A stretch of DNA of 64,000 bases from Sungkyunkwania multivorans. Lineage in GTDB: Bacteria > Bacteroidota > Bacteroidia > Flavobacteriales > Flavobacteriaceae. Below, in pieces: positions 9,002 through 17,407 of this stretch (position 1 is its first letter; the number at the start of each line of letters is the position of its first letter). The stretch spans positions 558,001 through 622,000 of the forward strand of contig NZ_JBHTJH010000017.1 of the NCBI RefSeq assembly GCF_042675645.1. Direction: 5' to 3'. A program made the position numbers and the translations under genes. Below the pieces are notes generated by a model, which saw only the letters and a program-made list of their open reading frames with translations, had not been told where the DNA came from and made no database searches.

Positions 9002-9436
9002 TTAAATCCAGCTATCCCAAGGAATTCTAGAGAGCAAAAGAATAAGGCCTAGACCATAGAAGATGCTGATGACCTTGAACTTCTGAGTCGAATTGACCTT
9101 CTTTTTATGCTTGGACCATCCCATAGTGATAAATACGATTGCTAGTATATTCGTAAAAGGATGTTCTACAAGATACAATCTGGTAAGACTGTCTTTCATC
9201 ACGTTGACATTGGGATCAGTCCAAAGACTAAATCTGGGAGACACAAAATACAGAACAATTCCGATAAGCAGTTGAATATGTGAAACGATCAAAGCAAAAA
9301 GCGAAATACGCAGGTCTTTGGCGTTAAATTCCTTTTTGTTTGAAAACTTTGCGATGGCATTAATGGTAGCAATGATAAGTATCAATAATACTAGATAGGC
9401 CCAATAAGAATGAAGAAAGAGTACAGCTTCGTGCAT
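9002..9436 (-). CDS. four-helix integral membrane protein, unknown function
   Basis: A 144-residue protein with four predicted membrane helices: about residues 12-30, 44-66 (ISLFALIVSHIQLLIGIVLY), 93-106 and 122-135. Histidines occur at the N-terminus (MHEAVLFLHSYWAY), in helix 2 (VSHIQ) and in EHPF before helix 3. This spacing would allow haem or metal binding, but that is only a guess. Small membrane proteins of this kind are common in Flavobacteriaceae, and I do not recognise a named function. The last nine residues and stop fall in the unit that is tandemly duplicated at 8604-9035. Transcription runs toward the repeats. A terminator for the upstream TonB receptor separates it from that gene. 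Confidence 0.7.
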   Translation of the reverse strand: MHEAVLFLHSYWAYLVLLILIIATINAIAKFSNKKEFNAKDLRISLFALIVSHIQLLIGIVLYFVSPRFSLWTDPNVNVMKDSLTRLYLVEHPFTNILAIVFITMGWSKHKKKVNSTQKFKVISIFYGLGLILLLSRIPWDSWI

Positions 9437-9482
9437 AGTGGTTTAGTTTTTTAGTTAAACAAAGATACTATTTATGACGTAT

Positions 9483-9508
9483 AAAAAAACCCGGCCAAAT
9501 TGGCCGGG
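9483..9508 (-). terminator. intrinsic terminator after the TonB receptor gene
   Basis: On the minus strand a perfect 9-bp stem (CCCGGCCAA/TTGGCCGGG, one-base loop) is followed by seven T. It lies 26 bp after the stop of the receptor gene at 9535. Confidence 0.9.
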
Positions 9509-9534
9509 CATCTTTTATGGACTATTCTAATGAT

Positions 9535-12141
9535 TTAGAATTTATATCTAACTGTGAAGTTCCAAGTTCTACCCCATCCAAACTGTCCCCTGTTGCTCGT
9601 GTTGATTCCTTTGTAGGTGTCATCACCAGGATTTGCTTGTCTAGCATCACTTAATTCCACAAGATAGATCTCATGCAGAGCGTTGTTGACATTCAATCGT
9701 AGGCTGACAGACTTGTCCTTTTCTTTTCCAACAGACCATCTGTACGCTGCTCCAACATCAAGAATATCATATGAAGGCAATTCGAGATTTTCCTTCAATG
9801 TTCTGTTTGCATAAAGCTTATCGTAATATCTATAATCTGCATCGAAGCTCAATCCTTGGACAGGCTTGAATACTAGACCAAGACCAGCCGATACCTGTGC
9901 TGCGTCACCAACTTTACCGCCGTCAACGTCCGTAACCGTTTCGCTTACTACATTTTGATCTTCATCTCTTTCGAAAACGATGATGTTGTCTACATACTCC
10001 CAATTACCAAAAGAAGCAAAACCTCTAAGGTCTAGCATACTCGTTGGGCGTGCAACGAAATCGAATTCTACCCCAGTGTGCAACTGCTTTACGCCTTGAT
10101 TGGTGAAGAATGAGATCATATTGGTTACATTGTCCACGGTACTATCCGTAGTAACACGATCTTCCCAGCTTGTTCTATAAAGGTTCAAGTTGGCACTAAA
10201 GAACTGGCTGCTGTATGCATATCCAGCTTCGAGACCTAGAATTTTTTCATTCTCTGTCAATGGATTCACAAAGTTGGTAAAGTTCAAGTAGATGTTATCG
10301 TGATAAGGCTGTCTAGAGTAGTAACCAGCATTCACATAAAAACTGTTGTTTTCATTTAACTTGTAACTACCACCTGCCTTAACGTTAAATCCAAAGTTTG
10401 AAACCTTTTCAGATTCTTCTTGACCATCTAGGTACTGATATCTATCCCAACGCTGGTGCCATTGGTTGGATACAGAACCTTGGAAGAAAGCAGAAAAACT
10501 GTCATTGGCGTATTCTATCTGTGTAAATAGACCTCCATAAGAAATTCTTTCGCTATAATCATAGTTGATTCTGTGTTCTTCGTCAACGGTGTTGAAAGTA
10601 GCCCAATATGGGTTGGCTTTACCAGCTCTAGTTGCGAATACAGGAATGGTCTGTCCCGTAGGGATCACACTGTTCTCTTCAAGGATCTCTCTATCTTCAG
10701 TCCAAGTGTTAAGACCTAAAAAGTCATGTACTTGTCTGTAGTGATCTCCTTTATATGTTCTTAGATCGACACCTACGTTCAAATCAATATTTTCGGTAAG
10801 CTCTTTGTTCAAGTTAGAAACGATACCATACCAGTTGTGGTTGTTAACAGAGTTTCTTAAGATGGATGCCACGCCGAAGCCACCAACACCAGTTGAGATA
10901 GCCTCATTCTGAGCAACTGCTGCATCAAAGTCTTTCTGGCCATTAACTCGTGGGATGAAGTTTCCTCTTGGTCCAACAGAACCACCTCTACCCCAAGATG
11001 CGTACAACACAGAAGATAAGCTGGTAGTCTCATCGATATTGAAATCCCAGTTAAGGTTGGCTACTGGTTTGTGGTAATAGTTTGCACGTTCAGTTTTATA
11101 CTGTCCGTCTAAGAATCCCCAGTTACCATTGTATCTTCTTCCTCTTTCTAAGTAGGTAGAGATACGCTCTCTAAATGCTTGATCGTGCTTTTGTGGAGCA
11201 CCTGTGATCAAGAAGTTAAAACTGTGTCTGTCATTTGGCTGATATCCAACAGAGAAGAAATAAACTTGTCCTTCTCCAAAAGTACCGTCGTTATATCCAT
11301 CTCCTTGCCAGTGAGTAAGCAAGGTGCTAAAGCCCCATCCACTTTCAGAAATACCAGTGTTATAAGCAGCTGTGGTCTTCAAATAGTTGTCGTTGGCAAT
11401 ACCGGTTTGTGCAAAACCGCCTTCTCTCATAGAAGTCGTTTTAGTAACGAAGTTGACCGTACCACCAACAGAAGAAATAGCCAATTTGGAAGATCCAAGA
11501 CCTCTTTGAATTTGGATCGCGTTAGCGATATCTGACATTCCAGACCAGTTGGACCAGAACATTCTTCCATCTTCCATAGAGTTGATCGGTTGTCCATTCA
11601 AAAGGTAAGCCGTGTTGTCCTGACCAAAACCTCGAACGCTAATTCTAGAATCTCCGAAACCACCTGTTTGACCAGATACGTAAACAGAAGGTGTGTTTAC
11701 CAAGGTCATGGTGATGTCTTGAGTTCCGATCTTCTCTTGAATTACATCTGCTGTAACGGTAGATACCGCGATCGGCGTTTGTCTATCCTCTGCCAAGTCA
11801 ATAATACCAGATCCGATAACAACAACCTCTTCGAGTTCATTGCCTGGTTGGAGTGTAATTGTTCCCAAGTTACCAGCTGCCGAGAAGGCAACGTTTTTCG
11901 CCGTAAACCCTACATAAGAAACAACGATAGTTCCGCTAGCGCTACTCACCTCTAACTGGAACTTACCATCAAAATCGGTAGTGGTACCATTGTTGGTACC
12001 CTTTACCATTACTGTCGCACCTGGAAGCGGTTCGCGAAGGTCACCATCTACGACCGTACCCGAAATCACTCCTTGTGCGAACGTTGCGGACGCCATAAGA
12101 ACAAGCGCTGCAAACGAAAAGAACTGTTTAAATAATCTCAT
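9535..12141 (-). CDS. TonB-dependent outer membrane receptor (CarboxypepD_reg-like N-terminus)
   Basis: An 868-residue outer membrane receptor. It begins with a signal peptide ending near residue 22 (SATFAQ). A CarboxypepD_reg-like beta-sandwich covers about residues 24-105 (GTVVDGDLREPLPGATVMVKG, then DFDGKFQL), as in SusC-like and related Bacteroidota receptors. The plug domain follows at about 120-235 (TPIAVSTVTADVI, the ISVRGFGQDN segment, IQRGLG), then the beta-barrel, ending in an aromatic strand WNFTVRYKF. Such receptors import large or scarce substrates with TonB energy. No SusD partner is next to it, so the substrate cannot be read from context. It stands alone, with pgi upstream on the same strand 157 bp away and a strong terminator downstream. 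Confidence 0.95.
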   Translation of the reverse strand: MRLFKQFFSFAALVLMASATFAQGVISGTVVDGDLREPLPGATVMVKGTNNGTTTDFDGKFQLEVSSASGTIVVSYVGFTAKNVAFSAAGNLGTITLQPGNELEEVVVIGSGIIDLAEDRQTPIAVSTVTADVIQEKIGTQDITMTLVNTPSVYVSGQTGGFGDSRISVRGFGQDNTAYLLNGQPINSMEDGRMFWSNWSGMSDIANAIQIQRGLGSSKLAISSVGGTVNFVTKTTSMREGGFAQTGIANDNYLKTTAAYNTGISESGWGFSTLLTHWQGDGYNDGTFGEGQVYFFSVGYQPNDRHSFNFLITGAPQKHDQAFRERISTYLERGRRYNGNWGFLDGQYKTERANYYHKPVANLNWDFNIDETTSLSSVLYASWGRGGSVGPRGNFIPRVNGQKDFDAAVAQNEAISTGVGGFGVASILRNSVNNHNWYGIVSNLNKELTENIDLNVGVDLRTYKGDHYRQVHDFLGLNTWTEDREILEENSVIPTGQTIPVFATRAGKANPYWATFNTVDEEHRINYDYSERISYGGLFTQIEYANDSFSAFFQGSVSNQWHQRWDRYQYLDGQEESEKVSNFGFNVKAGGSYKLNENNSFYVNAGYYSRQPYHDNIYLNFTNFVNPLTENEKILGLEAGYAYSSQFFSANLNLYRTSWEDRVTTDSTVDNVTNMISFFTNQGVKQLHTGVEFDFVARPTSMLDLRGFASFGNWEYVDNIIVFERDEDQNVVSETVTDVDGGKVGDAAQVSAGLGLVFKPVQGLSFDADYRYYDKLYANRTLKENLELPSYDILDVGAAYRWSVGKEKDKSVSLRLNVNNALHEIYLVELSDARQANPGDDTYKGINTSNRGQFGWGRTWNFTVRYKF

Positions 12142-12298
12142 TTGTGTTTAGTTTATTTTCCACCGCAAAAGTCTTACTAATTGCGATTTTGCATATTAAG
12201 TAAATGTTAAATATCTTAACATTTATCCACAAAAATAGGGGTAAATCTAACAGCCTGATTAGTAGCTGACTTCAATTTATCAGGTAAATTATCAACAG

Positions 12299-13945
12299 CT
12301 ATTTTTGATTTTTCTTGAAGAATTTTAGAAGATTTAATGTAGAGGAGTCATGTTTCGCAATCTCATCGCTTTCGATGTCTACTAAAATATTGTTGGCGAG
12401 CTGTTTTCCGAGTTCGACGCCCCATTGATCGTAGCTAAAAATATTCCAAATGACACCTTGAACGAAGATCTTGTGTTCGTAAAGGGCGATCAACGCTCCA
12501 AGGTTATTCGGAGTTAGTCGGTCGATAAGAATGGTATTGGTAGGCTTATTGCCTTCGAAGACCTTGTAAGGAAGTAATTTTTCTATGGAGGCGTCATCCA
12601 TATCTTTGGCATTTAGCTCTTCCAAGACCTCTGCTTTGGTCTTTCCGTTGAGCAGTGCCTCGGTCTGCGCAAAGAAATTCGCCATTAGTTTGTTGTGGTG
12701 ATCTCTGTCTCCGTGCAATGAGTTAATAAAGCCGATAAAATCCGCAGGAATCAATTTTGTTCCTTGATGGATCAATTGAAAGAAAGCATGTTGCGAATTG
12801 GTGCCTGGTTCTCCCCAAATTAGGGTGCCGGTCTCATAATTGACGCGATGTCCGTTTCTGTCCACACTTTTTCCATTGCTCTCCATAATTCCCTGCTGGA
12901 GGTAGGCAGAAAAACGATTGAGGTATTGTGTATAAGGAATGATCGCTTCGCTTTCGGCATCAAAAAAATTGTTATACCAAATACTCAACAAGGCTAGGAT
13001 AACAGGTATATTTTTATCGAAATCCTCATTTTTGAAATGCTCATCCATGGCATTGGCTCCTTGAAGCAGGCGATCAAAATTATCGTAACCGACGGCTAAG
13101 CTAATGGAGAGTCCGACAGCGCTCCAAAGAGAGAAACGACCGCCTACCCAATCCCACATGGGGAAGACATTTTCTTTGTCAATACCAAATTCGGCGATCT
13201 TTGGAAGGTTGGTGGAAACTGCGGCAAAATGCGATGAAATGGCTTTCTCATCCGCAGATCGTAGGAACCAATTGCGAATGGTGGTAGCATTGCTTAATGT
13301 TTCTTGAGTGGTAAAGGTCTTTGAGACGATCACGAACAAGGTGGTCTCTGGATTTAAATTCTTAATGACCTCTTGGACATGATCTCCATCGACATTAGAC
13401 ACAAAATGAACATGAAGGTGGTTCTTGTAGAACTTCAATGCCTCTGTGACCATCGCTGGACCAAGGTCAGAACCGCCAATACCGATATTTACGATGTCTG
13501 TAAAAGCTTTTCCGGTGTGTCCTTTTTTGGCTCCTGAAATAACAGCGTCTGAGAAGGCTTTGATCTTTTGCTTTACTTCATAGATTTCAGGAACCACATT
13601 GGTGCCATCTATTGATATGGAAGCCTCTTTCTTCGCTCTAAGTGCGGTATGCAGTACAGCCCTACCTTCTGTTTCGTTGATCTTGTCTCCCGCAAAATAC
13701 TTGGAGATGGCGTCTTTCAGCGACGCTTCCTCTGCAAGTTTTAACAGTAGTTCTAGGGTTTTGCCGGTGATTCTATTTTTTGAATAATCGACATAAAAAT
13801 CTTCCCATTTGATACTGAATTCTTCTGCTCTACCAGGATCACTAGCAAAGAGCTTTTTCATTTCAATATCTTTTATATCTTCAAAGTGGTCTTTAAGAGC
13901 GTTCCAGTGGTTGAGTGCGGTAGGGTTATGGCTTTGTAATGGCAT
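12299..13945 (-). CDS. pgi: glucose-6-phosphate isomerase
   Basis: A 548-residue enzyme, the usual length for bacterial Pgi, which interconverts glucose 6-phosphate and fructose 6-phosphate in the cytoplasm. Family signatures are clear: the phosphate-binding segment NIGIGGSDLGPAMV, VSKTFTTQETLSNA, the block around VGGRFSLWSAVGLS, the active-site Glu region ESNGKSVDRNG, GEPGTNSQHAFFQLIHQG with its catalytic His, and the C-terminal YDQWGVELGKQLA with the conserved Lys. The ATG at 13945 lies inside the end of the M23 peptidase gene (20-bp overlap), so the two are translationally coupled and co-transcribed with tryptophan 2,3-dioxygenase and the DUF3108 gene. Confidence 0.98.
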   Translation of the reverse strand: MPLQSHNPTALNHWNALKDHFEDIKDIEMKKLFASDPGRAEEFSIKWEDFYVDYSKNRITGKTLELLLKLAEEASLKDAISKYFAGDKINETEGRAVLHTALRAKKEASISIDGTNVVPEIYEVKQKIKAFSDAVISGAKKGHTGKAFTDIVNIGIGGSDLGPAMVTEALKFYKNHLHVHFVSNVDGDHVQEVIKNLNPETTLFVIVSKTFTTQETLSNATTIRNWFLRSADEKAISSHFAAVSTNLPKIAEFGIDKENVFPMWDWVGGRFSLWSAVGLSISLAVGYDNFDRLLQGANAMDEHFKNEDFDKNIPVILALLSIWYNNFFDAESEAIIPYTQYLNRFSAYLQQGIMESNGKSVDRNGHRVNYETGTLIWGEPGTNSQHAFFQLIHQGTKLIPADFIGFINSLHGDRDHHNKLMANFFAQTEALLNGKTKAEVLEELNAKDMDDASIEKLLPYKVFEGNKPTNTILIDRLTPNNLGALIALYEHKIFVQGVIWNIFSYDQWGVELGKQLANNILVDIESDEIAKHDSSTLNLLKFFKKNQK

Positions 13946-15272
13946 TTTGTTGTTGTATGGTGTCGATGATTAGTTCTTCGTTGTCTTTTAATTCTTCTAT
14001 TTCTGGATAGGAGATACCGTCTAATTGTATTTTGATGCCTTCAATAAACTCTAGGTACCGTGTTTTTAGTGAATCACTGATCGGGTCTGCATCTGGTAGC
14101 TTTTGCTTGAAAGGATCGACCTCTCGGCCATTTTTCCAGAAGCGATAACAGACATGCGGCCCACTTGTATTACCGGTCATCCCTACCCAGCCAATGACAT
14201 CCCCTTGTTTTACAAAGTCTCCGACCTTCACTTTGCGTTTCTTCATATGAAGGTATTGGGTGCTGTAGGTATTGTTGTGTTTGATTTTTACATAGTTGCC
14301 GTTTCCACCTCTTCTTTCAGATTTGATGACTGTTCCGCTGGCGGTCGCTAGGATCTGAGAACCAACAGGCGCAGCGAAATCTGTTCCACGATGCGGCCGT
14401 ATTCTGTTTCCGTAGTAACGGATCCTTCTCTTAAGATTATATCTTGACGAAATTCGACTGAATTGCACAGGTGCTTTTAAGAATGCTCTTCTCAAATTCT
14501 TCGCATTCTCGTCAAAATAGTCCACGATCCCTTTGATGCTATCCGTTTGAAAGCGAAATGCATATATCGGTTCTCCTACGTGTTCAAAATAACAAGCTTT
14601 GATATCGTCAATTCCTACACTGATCGAGTCATTGATAAACTTTTCGGTATAGATCACCTTGAATTTATCGCCTTCTTGTATGCGAAAGAAATCGATCGTC
14701 CATGCATAGATATCGCTCATGTCATAGGCTAGGATCGGACTTAATCCTTGATCTACCATCGTTTGATACAAAGATCCCGATATGATACCAGAGGCGGTTT
14801 TCTCTTCGATCCTTATCGGTTTTCTGTCGATATAGGTTTTGATAGAATCTTGGAAGTCGATCACCACGTATTCCACGCGATTGGGTTGATAGATAAAACA
14901 TTGTGGACGCTGAAGGGAATCGCCTTTAGAGCATAATAGCGTATAGGGTTTGCCTACTTGAAGTCTTCGGATGTCGAAAGTGTCTTTAGCGTTTTCTGCT
15001 ATTTGAAAGATTTTGGGATAGCCAATATTATTTCGTTCCAGGATCTCTCCAAAACTATCGCCAGACCTTATGGTGTCTCGTTTTACTACGTAGTTGTTCA
15101 GATCAAAACCAAACTCCATCACTTTAACGGGCTCAACCACGGGCGCTTCTTCAACCGCAACAGGGGCTGTTACTTTTGTCTCCTTCTTACATGCAGCCAA
15201 TGAAAGTATCATTAGCAAGCTCCATACTACCTTTTTCAATGCTTTAAATTTATTTATCAGGATTAAAAACAT
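13926..15272 (-). CDS. M23 family (LytM-type) metallopeptidase lipoprotein
   Basis: A 448-residue envelope protein with a lipoprotein signal (Cys28 in LSLAAC). Residues about 50-280 form a long N-terminal part with LysM/OapA-like character (RSGDSFGEILERNNIG). The LytM domain follows at about 285-395. M23 peptidases cut peptide cross-bridges of peptidoglycan with one zinc. Here the first motif is His294-x3-Asp298 (HRGTD), His342 sits in YLHM, and the last motif is GPH373-V-Cys375 in place of the usual H-x-H. The ligand His is thus replaced by Cys, which can also bind zinc. The start overlaps the end of the tryptophan 2,3-dioxygenase gene by 23 bp, and its end overlaps pgi by 20 bp. A later start is possible, but only this reading keeps a complete signal peptide. 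Confidence 0.92.
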   Translation of the reverse strand: MFLILINKFKALKKVVWSLLMILSLAACKKETKVTAPVAVEEAPVVEPVKVMEFGFDLNNYVVKRDTIRSGDSFGEILERNNIGYPKIFQIAENAKDTFDIRRLQVGKPYTLLCSKGDSLQRPQCFIYQPNRVEYVVIDFQDSIKTYIDRKPIRIEEKTASGIISGSLYQTMVDQGLSPILAYDMSDIYAWTIDFFRIQEGDKFKVIYTEKFINDSISVGIDDIKACYFEHVGEPIYAFRFQTDSIKGIVDYFDENAKNLRRAFLKAPVQFSRISSRYNLKRRIRYYGNRIRPHRGTDFAAPVGSQILATASGTVIKSERRGGNGNYVKIKHNNTYSTQYLHMKKRKVKVGDFVKQGDVIGWVGMTGNTSGPHVCYRFWKNGREVDPFKQKLPDADPISDSLKTRYLEFIEGIKIQLDGISYPEIEELKDNEELIIDTIQQQNAITKP

Positions 15273-16209
15273 GTTCTACCCATTGTTTTCCCCAATCCTC
15301 CTTCTCATTTTCGGTCCAAATATCTGGAAAAAAGATGATCTTCTGAAAACTAGGAGGTAAAAAGTCTTTCCAGTTCGTTCCTCCAGTGGCATCGATGGTT
15401 TTTTTATCCTTCCGCAAATATCTGTAGGCCGATCCCATATGCATCAATGGCCAATTCACATTGGCATTCAGATCGAGTTCCCTCAATGCTTTTATAAGAT
15501 GTTCGTTTTGTTTGATCTCTTCGGGTAGTTGCAGGTATTTATCGTAGATAGTGGTGTCCTTGACCGCTTTGGCTATTCGCATAAAACGCGGCGTGTAGCG
15601 ATATTCAAATTGTTTCAGCGTGAGCGTCTTTTCCCCTGTTTTCAAGTCGGTCGCTCCTTTTTTCCAATAGATGTCCTCGTAGAGTTCTTCCAAACTGCTT
15701 TTAGAAGAAGAGCTGGCTCTTTGCGTGTGATGTACCAAATTGATAATCGGGGTGGAATAGAATTCGATCATTCTATATTGGGCCGATTGAAATCCGCTTG
15801 CGGGCAAGAGCGACATGCGGTAATGCAAAAATTGCTCTCGCTCCATGCCAGTGATCATAATTTCGAAGGAAGAGATCAAGGCCTTGAAATAATTGTTGAT
15901 ACGACCTATTCGGTTGATGAAGAACTCGGCGCGTTGGAGCTTGTCGTCGATGATCTGTTTTTGCTCGTGAATGATAAGTTTAAAGTAAAGCTCTGTGATC
16001 TGATGATACATGATAAAGATCTCTTCATCAGGAAAATAGGTACGCGGAATCTGTAGGCTTAATAAGGTATCTAGATGAATATAATCCCAATAGGTCAGAT
16101 AGCGTTGATGTAATAGGCCATCTAAATAGGAGCCCATATCCTGACCAGAATTCGCAAATTTTTCTTGTAGCTTTTCAATCTTTTTGGCGATCTCTGGTGT
16201 AATCTCCAT
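15250..16209 (-). CDS. kynA: tryptophan 2,3-dioxygenase
   Basis: A 319-residue haem enzyme that opens the indole ring of L-tryptophan to N-formylkynurenine, the first step of the kynurenine route. Family landmarks: YWDYIHLDTLLSLQ, the IMYHQITELYFKLIIHE helix with substrate-contact residues, the LPASGFQSAQYR segment whose arginines bind the substrate carboxylate, the haem-region helix MHMGSAYRYLRKD, and the mobile ATGGTNWKDF loop near the end. The protein is somewhat longer than the ~280-residue proteobacterial form because of extra sequence around residues 170-200. The stop overlaps the M23 peptidase start; the DUF3108 gene lies 7 bp upstream. 3-hydroxyanthranilate dioxygenase, a later enzyme of the route, is at 8005-8541. 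Confidence 0.95.
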   Translation of the reverse strand: MEITPEIAKKIEKLQEKFANSGQDMGSYLDGLLHQRYLTYWDYIHLDTLLSLQIPRTYFPDEEIFIMYHQITELYFKLIIHEQKQIIDDKLQRAEFFINRIGRINNYFKALISSFEIMITGMEREQFLHYRMSLLPASGFQSAQYRMIEFYSTPIINLVHHTQRASSSSKSSLEELYEDIYWKKGATDLKTGEKTLTLKQFEYRYTPRFMRIAKAVKDTTIYDKYLQLPEEIKQNEHLIKALRELDLNANVNWPLMHMGSAYRYLRKDKKTIDATGGTNWKDFLPPSFQKIIFFPDIWTENEKEDWGKQWVEHVFNPDK

Positions 16210-16216
16210 GTTATGT

Positions 16217-17032
16217 CTATTTTTTGACCTTTATTTTAAAAGAATGCTTAAGTCCTTTAAAGGCGTTCAGGTCTGCCTTTATAGAGCCTACCGCGATATC
16301 GGCTTTGATTCGTAATGGAATTTTATTCTTATCATTAGAGACCCAAAGTGTCAAACTCTCCTGTTCTTTAAAGACCCTTCCAGCTTGGACATACGGTCTA
16401 AATTTTAGCGACTCGACCTTCCCAAATTTAGTTCTGATGGTCTCCTTTCCTAAATATTTTAGCTTGAACTTAAAGGTTTCCTTATCAAAGAACATATCCA
16501 ACTCAATAGATTCACCAACTTTGATGTCGCTTATATCGTAGTTGTTCCTCAAGTAATAGAATGCAGATAGCAGATCTTGCACGTCCCGGCCAACGGCATG
16601 AGAAGTCTTCTGCTTGTGCTTCTTATCATTTACGTGTGCTGTATTGGTGGACTGATCAAAGTTGATCTCAATATCTTTGGTATATCCGCCCTCGTCTATA
16701 TTCCTGACAAATTTATACGGCCGGCCGGTTGCCTTATCGAAATAGCTCTCGTAATGATCCTCGACCCTAAAGAAAAGTCGGGCGAGACCAGTAGTGCGTC
16801 CATAACCTTTTACATGGAAAACATCTTTTCCATCCAAGTTCTTTTCTTTTACCTCTAAAGTCGCATAGCTTGCGTTGAATATTCCATAGTGAATTCTAAA
16901 CTGAAACCACTCTCCGGATTGAAAGGCACTTTCCTTCAATCTCAAAGGCGCCAGTTTGTTGCTGGTCACTTGCGATTGTCCATGTGCTGAGGCAATTAAG
17001 ACGATTGATAATATGACAAAAATCCTTTTCAT
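16217..17032 (-). CDS. DUF3108 domain exported protein
   Basis: A 271-residue exported protein. The start at 17032 (MKRIFVILSIVLIASAHGQS) gives a clean signal peptide, whereas a start 13 codons upstream would bury it. The mature protein is a single DUF3108 domain: the opening ESAFQSGEWFQFRIHYGIFNA is typical, followed by VKGYGRTTGLARLFFRVEDHYES, a DIEINFD strand and a GKVESLKFRPYVQAGRVF segment. Members are beta-rich, probably sitting in the periplasm or outer membrane, without a proven function. The gene leads a tight minus-strand chain with tryptophan 2,3-dioxygenase (7-bp gap), the M23 peptidase and pgi. The upstream 17033-17407 region is non-coding and holds the small-RNA candidate. Confidence 0.9.
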   Translation of the reverse strand: MKRIFVILSIVLIASAHGQSQVTSNKLAPLRLKESAFQSGEWFQFRIHYGIFNASYATLEVKEKNLDGKDVFHVKGYGRTTGLARLFFRVEDHYESYFDKATGRPYKFVRNIDEGGYTKDIEINFDQSTNTAHVNDKKHKQKTSHAVGRDVQDLLSAFYYLRNNYDISDIKVGESIELDMFFDKETFKFKLKYLGKETIRTKFGKVESLKFRPYVQAGRVFKEQESLTLWVSNDKNKIPLRIKADIAVGSIKADLNAFKGLKHSFKIKVKK

Positions 17033-17179
17033 AATAGAATAAGTAGGTGTAAAAATAATAAAATCAAGCACATAATCTTATATGTGTGTTAAAGCATTAA
17101 CAAGGATTGTTCCAAAAATTCAAATTATTGAGGGAAGGCTCAAATATGGGAAGTGCGTTCGACGGGTAGAAAGGGAGAT

Positions 17180-17288
17180 AAAATAGAAAGGCCCGGTGCT
17201 ACGACCAGGCCTTTCATTAACCAACCAAAACTTTAAATTATGAAAACTTCACTTAAAGTTTGCAAAAGGGAACCACCCGCTTTTGCGG
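17180..17288 (-). ncRNA. candidate small RNA ending in an intrinsic terminator
   Basis: Read on the minus strand, the box TAAATTTG (plus 17292-17299) matches the Bacteroidota -7 consensus TAnnTTTG. It is followed about 80 bases later by a strong hairpin at 17186-17215 (12-bp stem with one mismatch) and a T-rich stretch. Between them are a CCGC-AAAA-GCGG stem-loop and inverted repeats around AACTTTAAG/AAGTTT. That is the layout of a roughly 105-nt small RNA. No good -33 box is visible, and the same hairpin could simply end hpd transcription. A 33-codon frame on the opposite strand (17239-17340) is a weaker alternative. Checks: Rfam models of Bacteroidota RNAs such as Flavo-1 and 6S, and RNA-seq. 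Confidence 0.35.
17186..17215 (-). terminator. intrinsic terminator downstream of hpd / end of the small-RNA candidate
   Basis: The inverted repeat GAAAGGCCCGGT/ACCAGGCCTTTC (one mismatch, 6-base loop) is followed on the minus strand by TATTTTATC. It lies about 190 bp beyond the hpd stop. Confidence 0.75.
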
Positions 17289-17407
17289 CTGCAAATTTAC
17301 GACACGAATTTTATTATGTACGCATAGTAAATGAACTTTAACATACTTTTATCAGTAATGCATGCTGAGAAGGCATTTATTGAGAAGTTTTCAAGAAAAT
17401 GAAGTTT

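Larger units (their letters stand above)
8604..9035. repeat. 199-bp tandem direct repeat, two full copies plus a 34-bp third
   Basis: Two copies of a 199-bp unit (8604-8802 and 8803-9001) follow each other head to tail and differ at only two positions (t/g in gagagcTagc versus gagagcGagc, and c/t in atagCcta versus atagTcta). A third partial copy of 34 bp (9002-9035) is the true 3' end of the membrane-protein gene that follows on the minus strand; it encodes SRIPWDSWI and the stop. Each full unit therefore carries a spare copy of that gene end plus about 165 bp of its downstream flank. Each unit also holds one GGAGAGGGG-type palindrome and a 9-bp inverted repeat AAGTAATGT/ACATTACTT. The near identity points to a recent tandem duplication. 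Confidence 0.95.

Noticed and set aside
17239..17340. A 33-codon plus-strand frame starting MKTSLKVCK.
   Set aside because: Short, no neighbour to serve as a leader for, and the opposite strand has better RNA signals; kept only as an alternative in the small-RNA finding.
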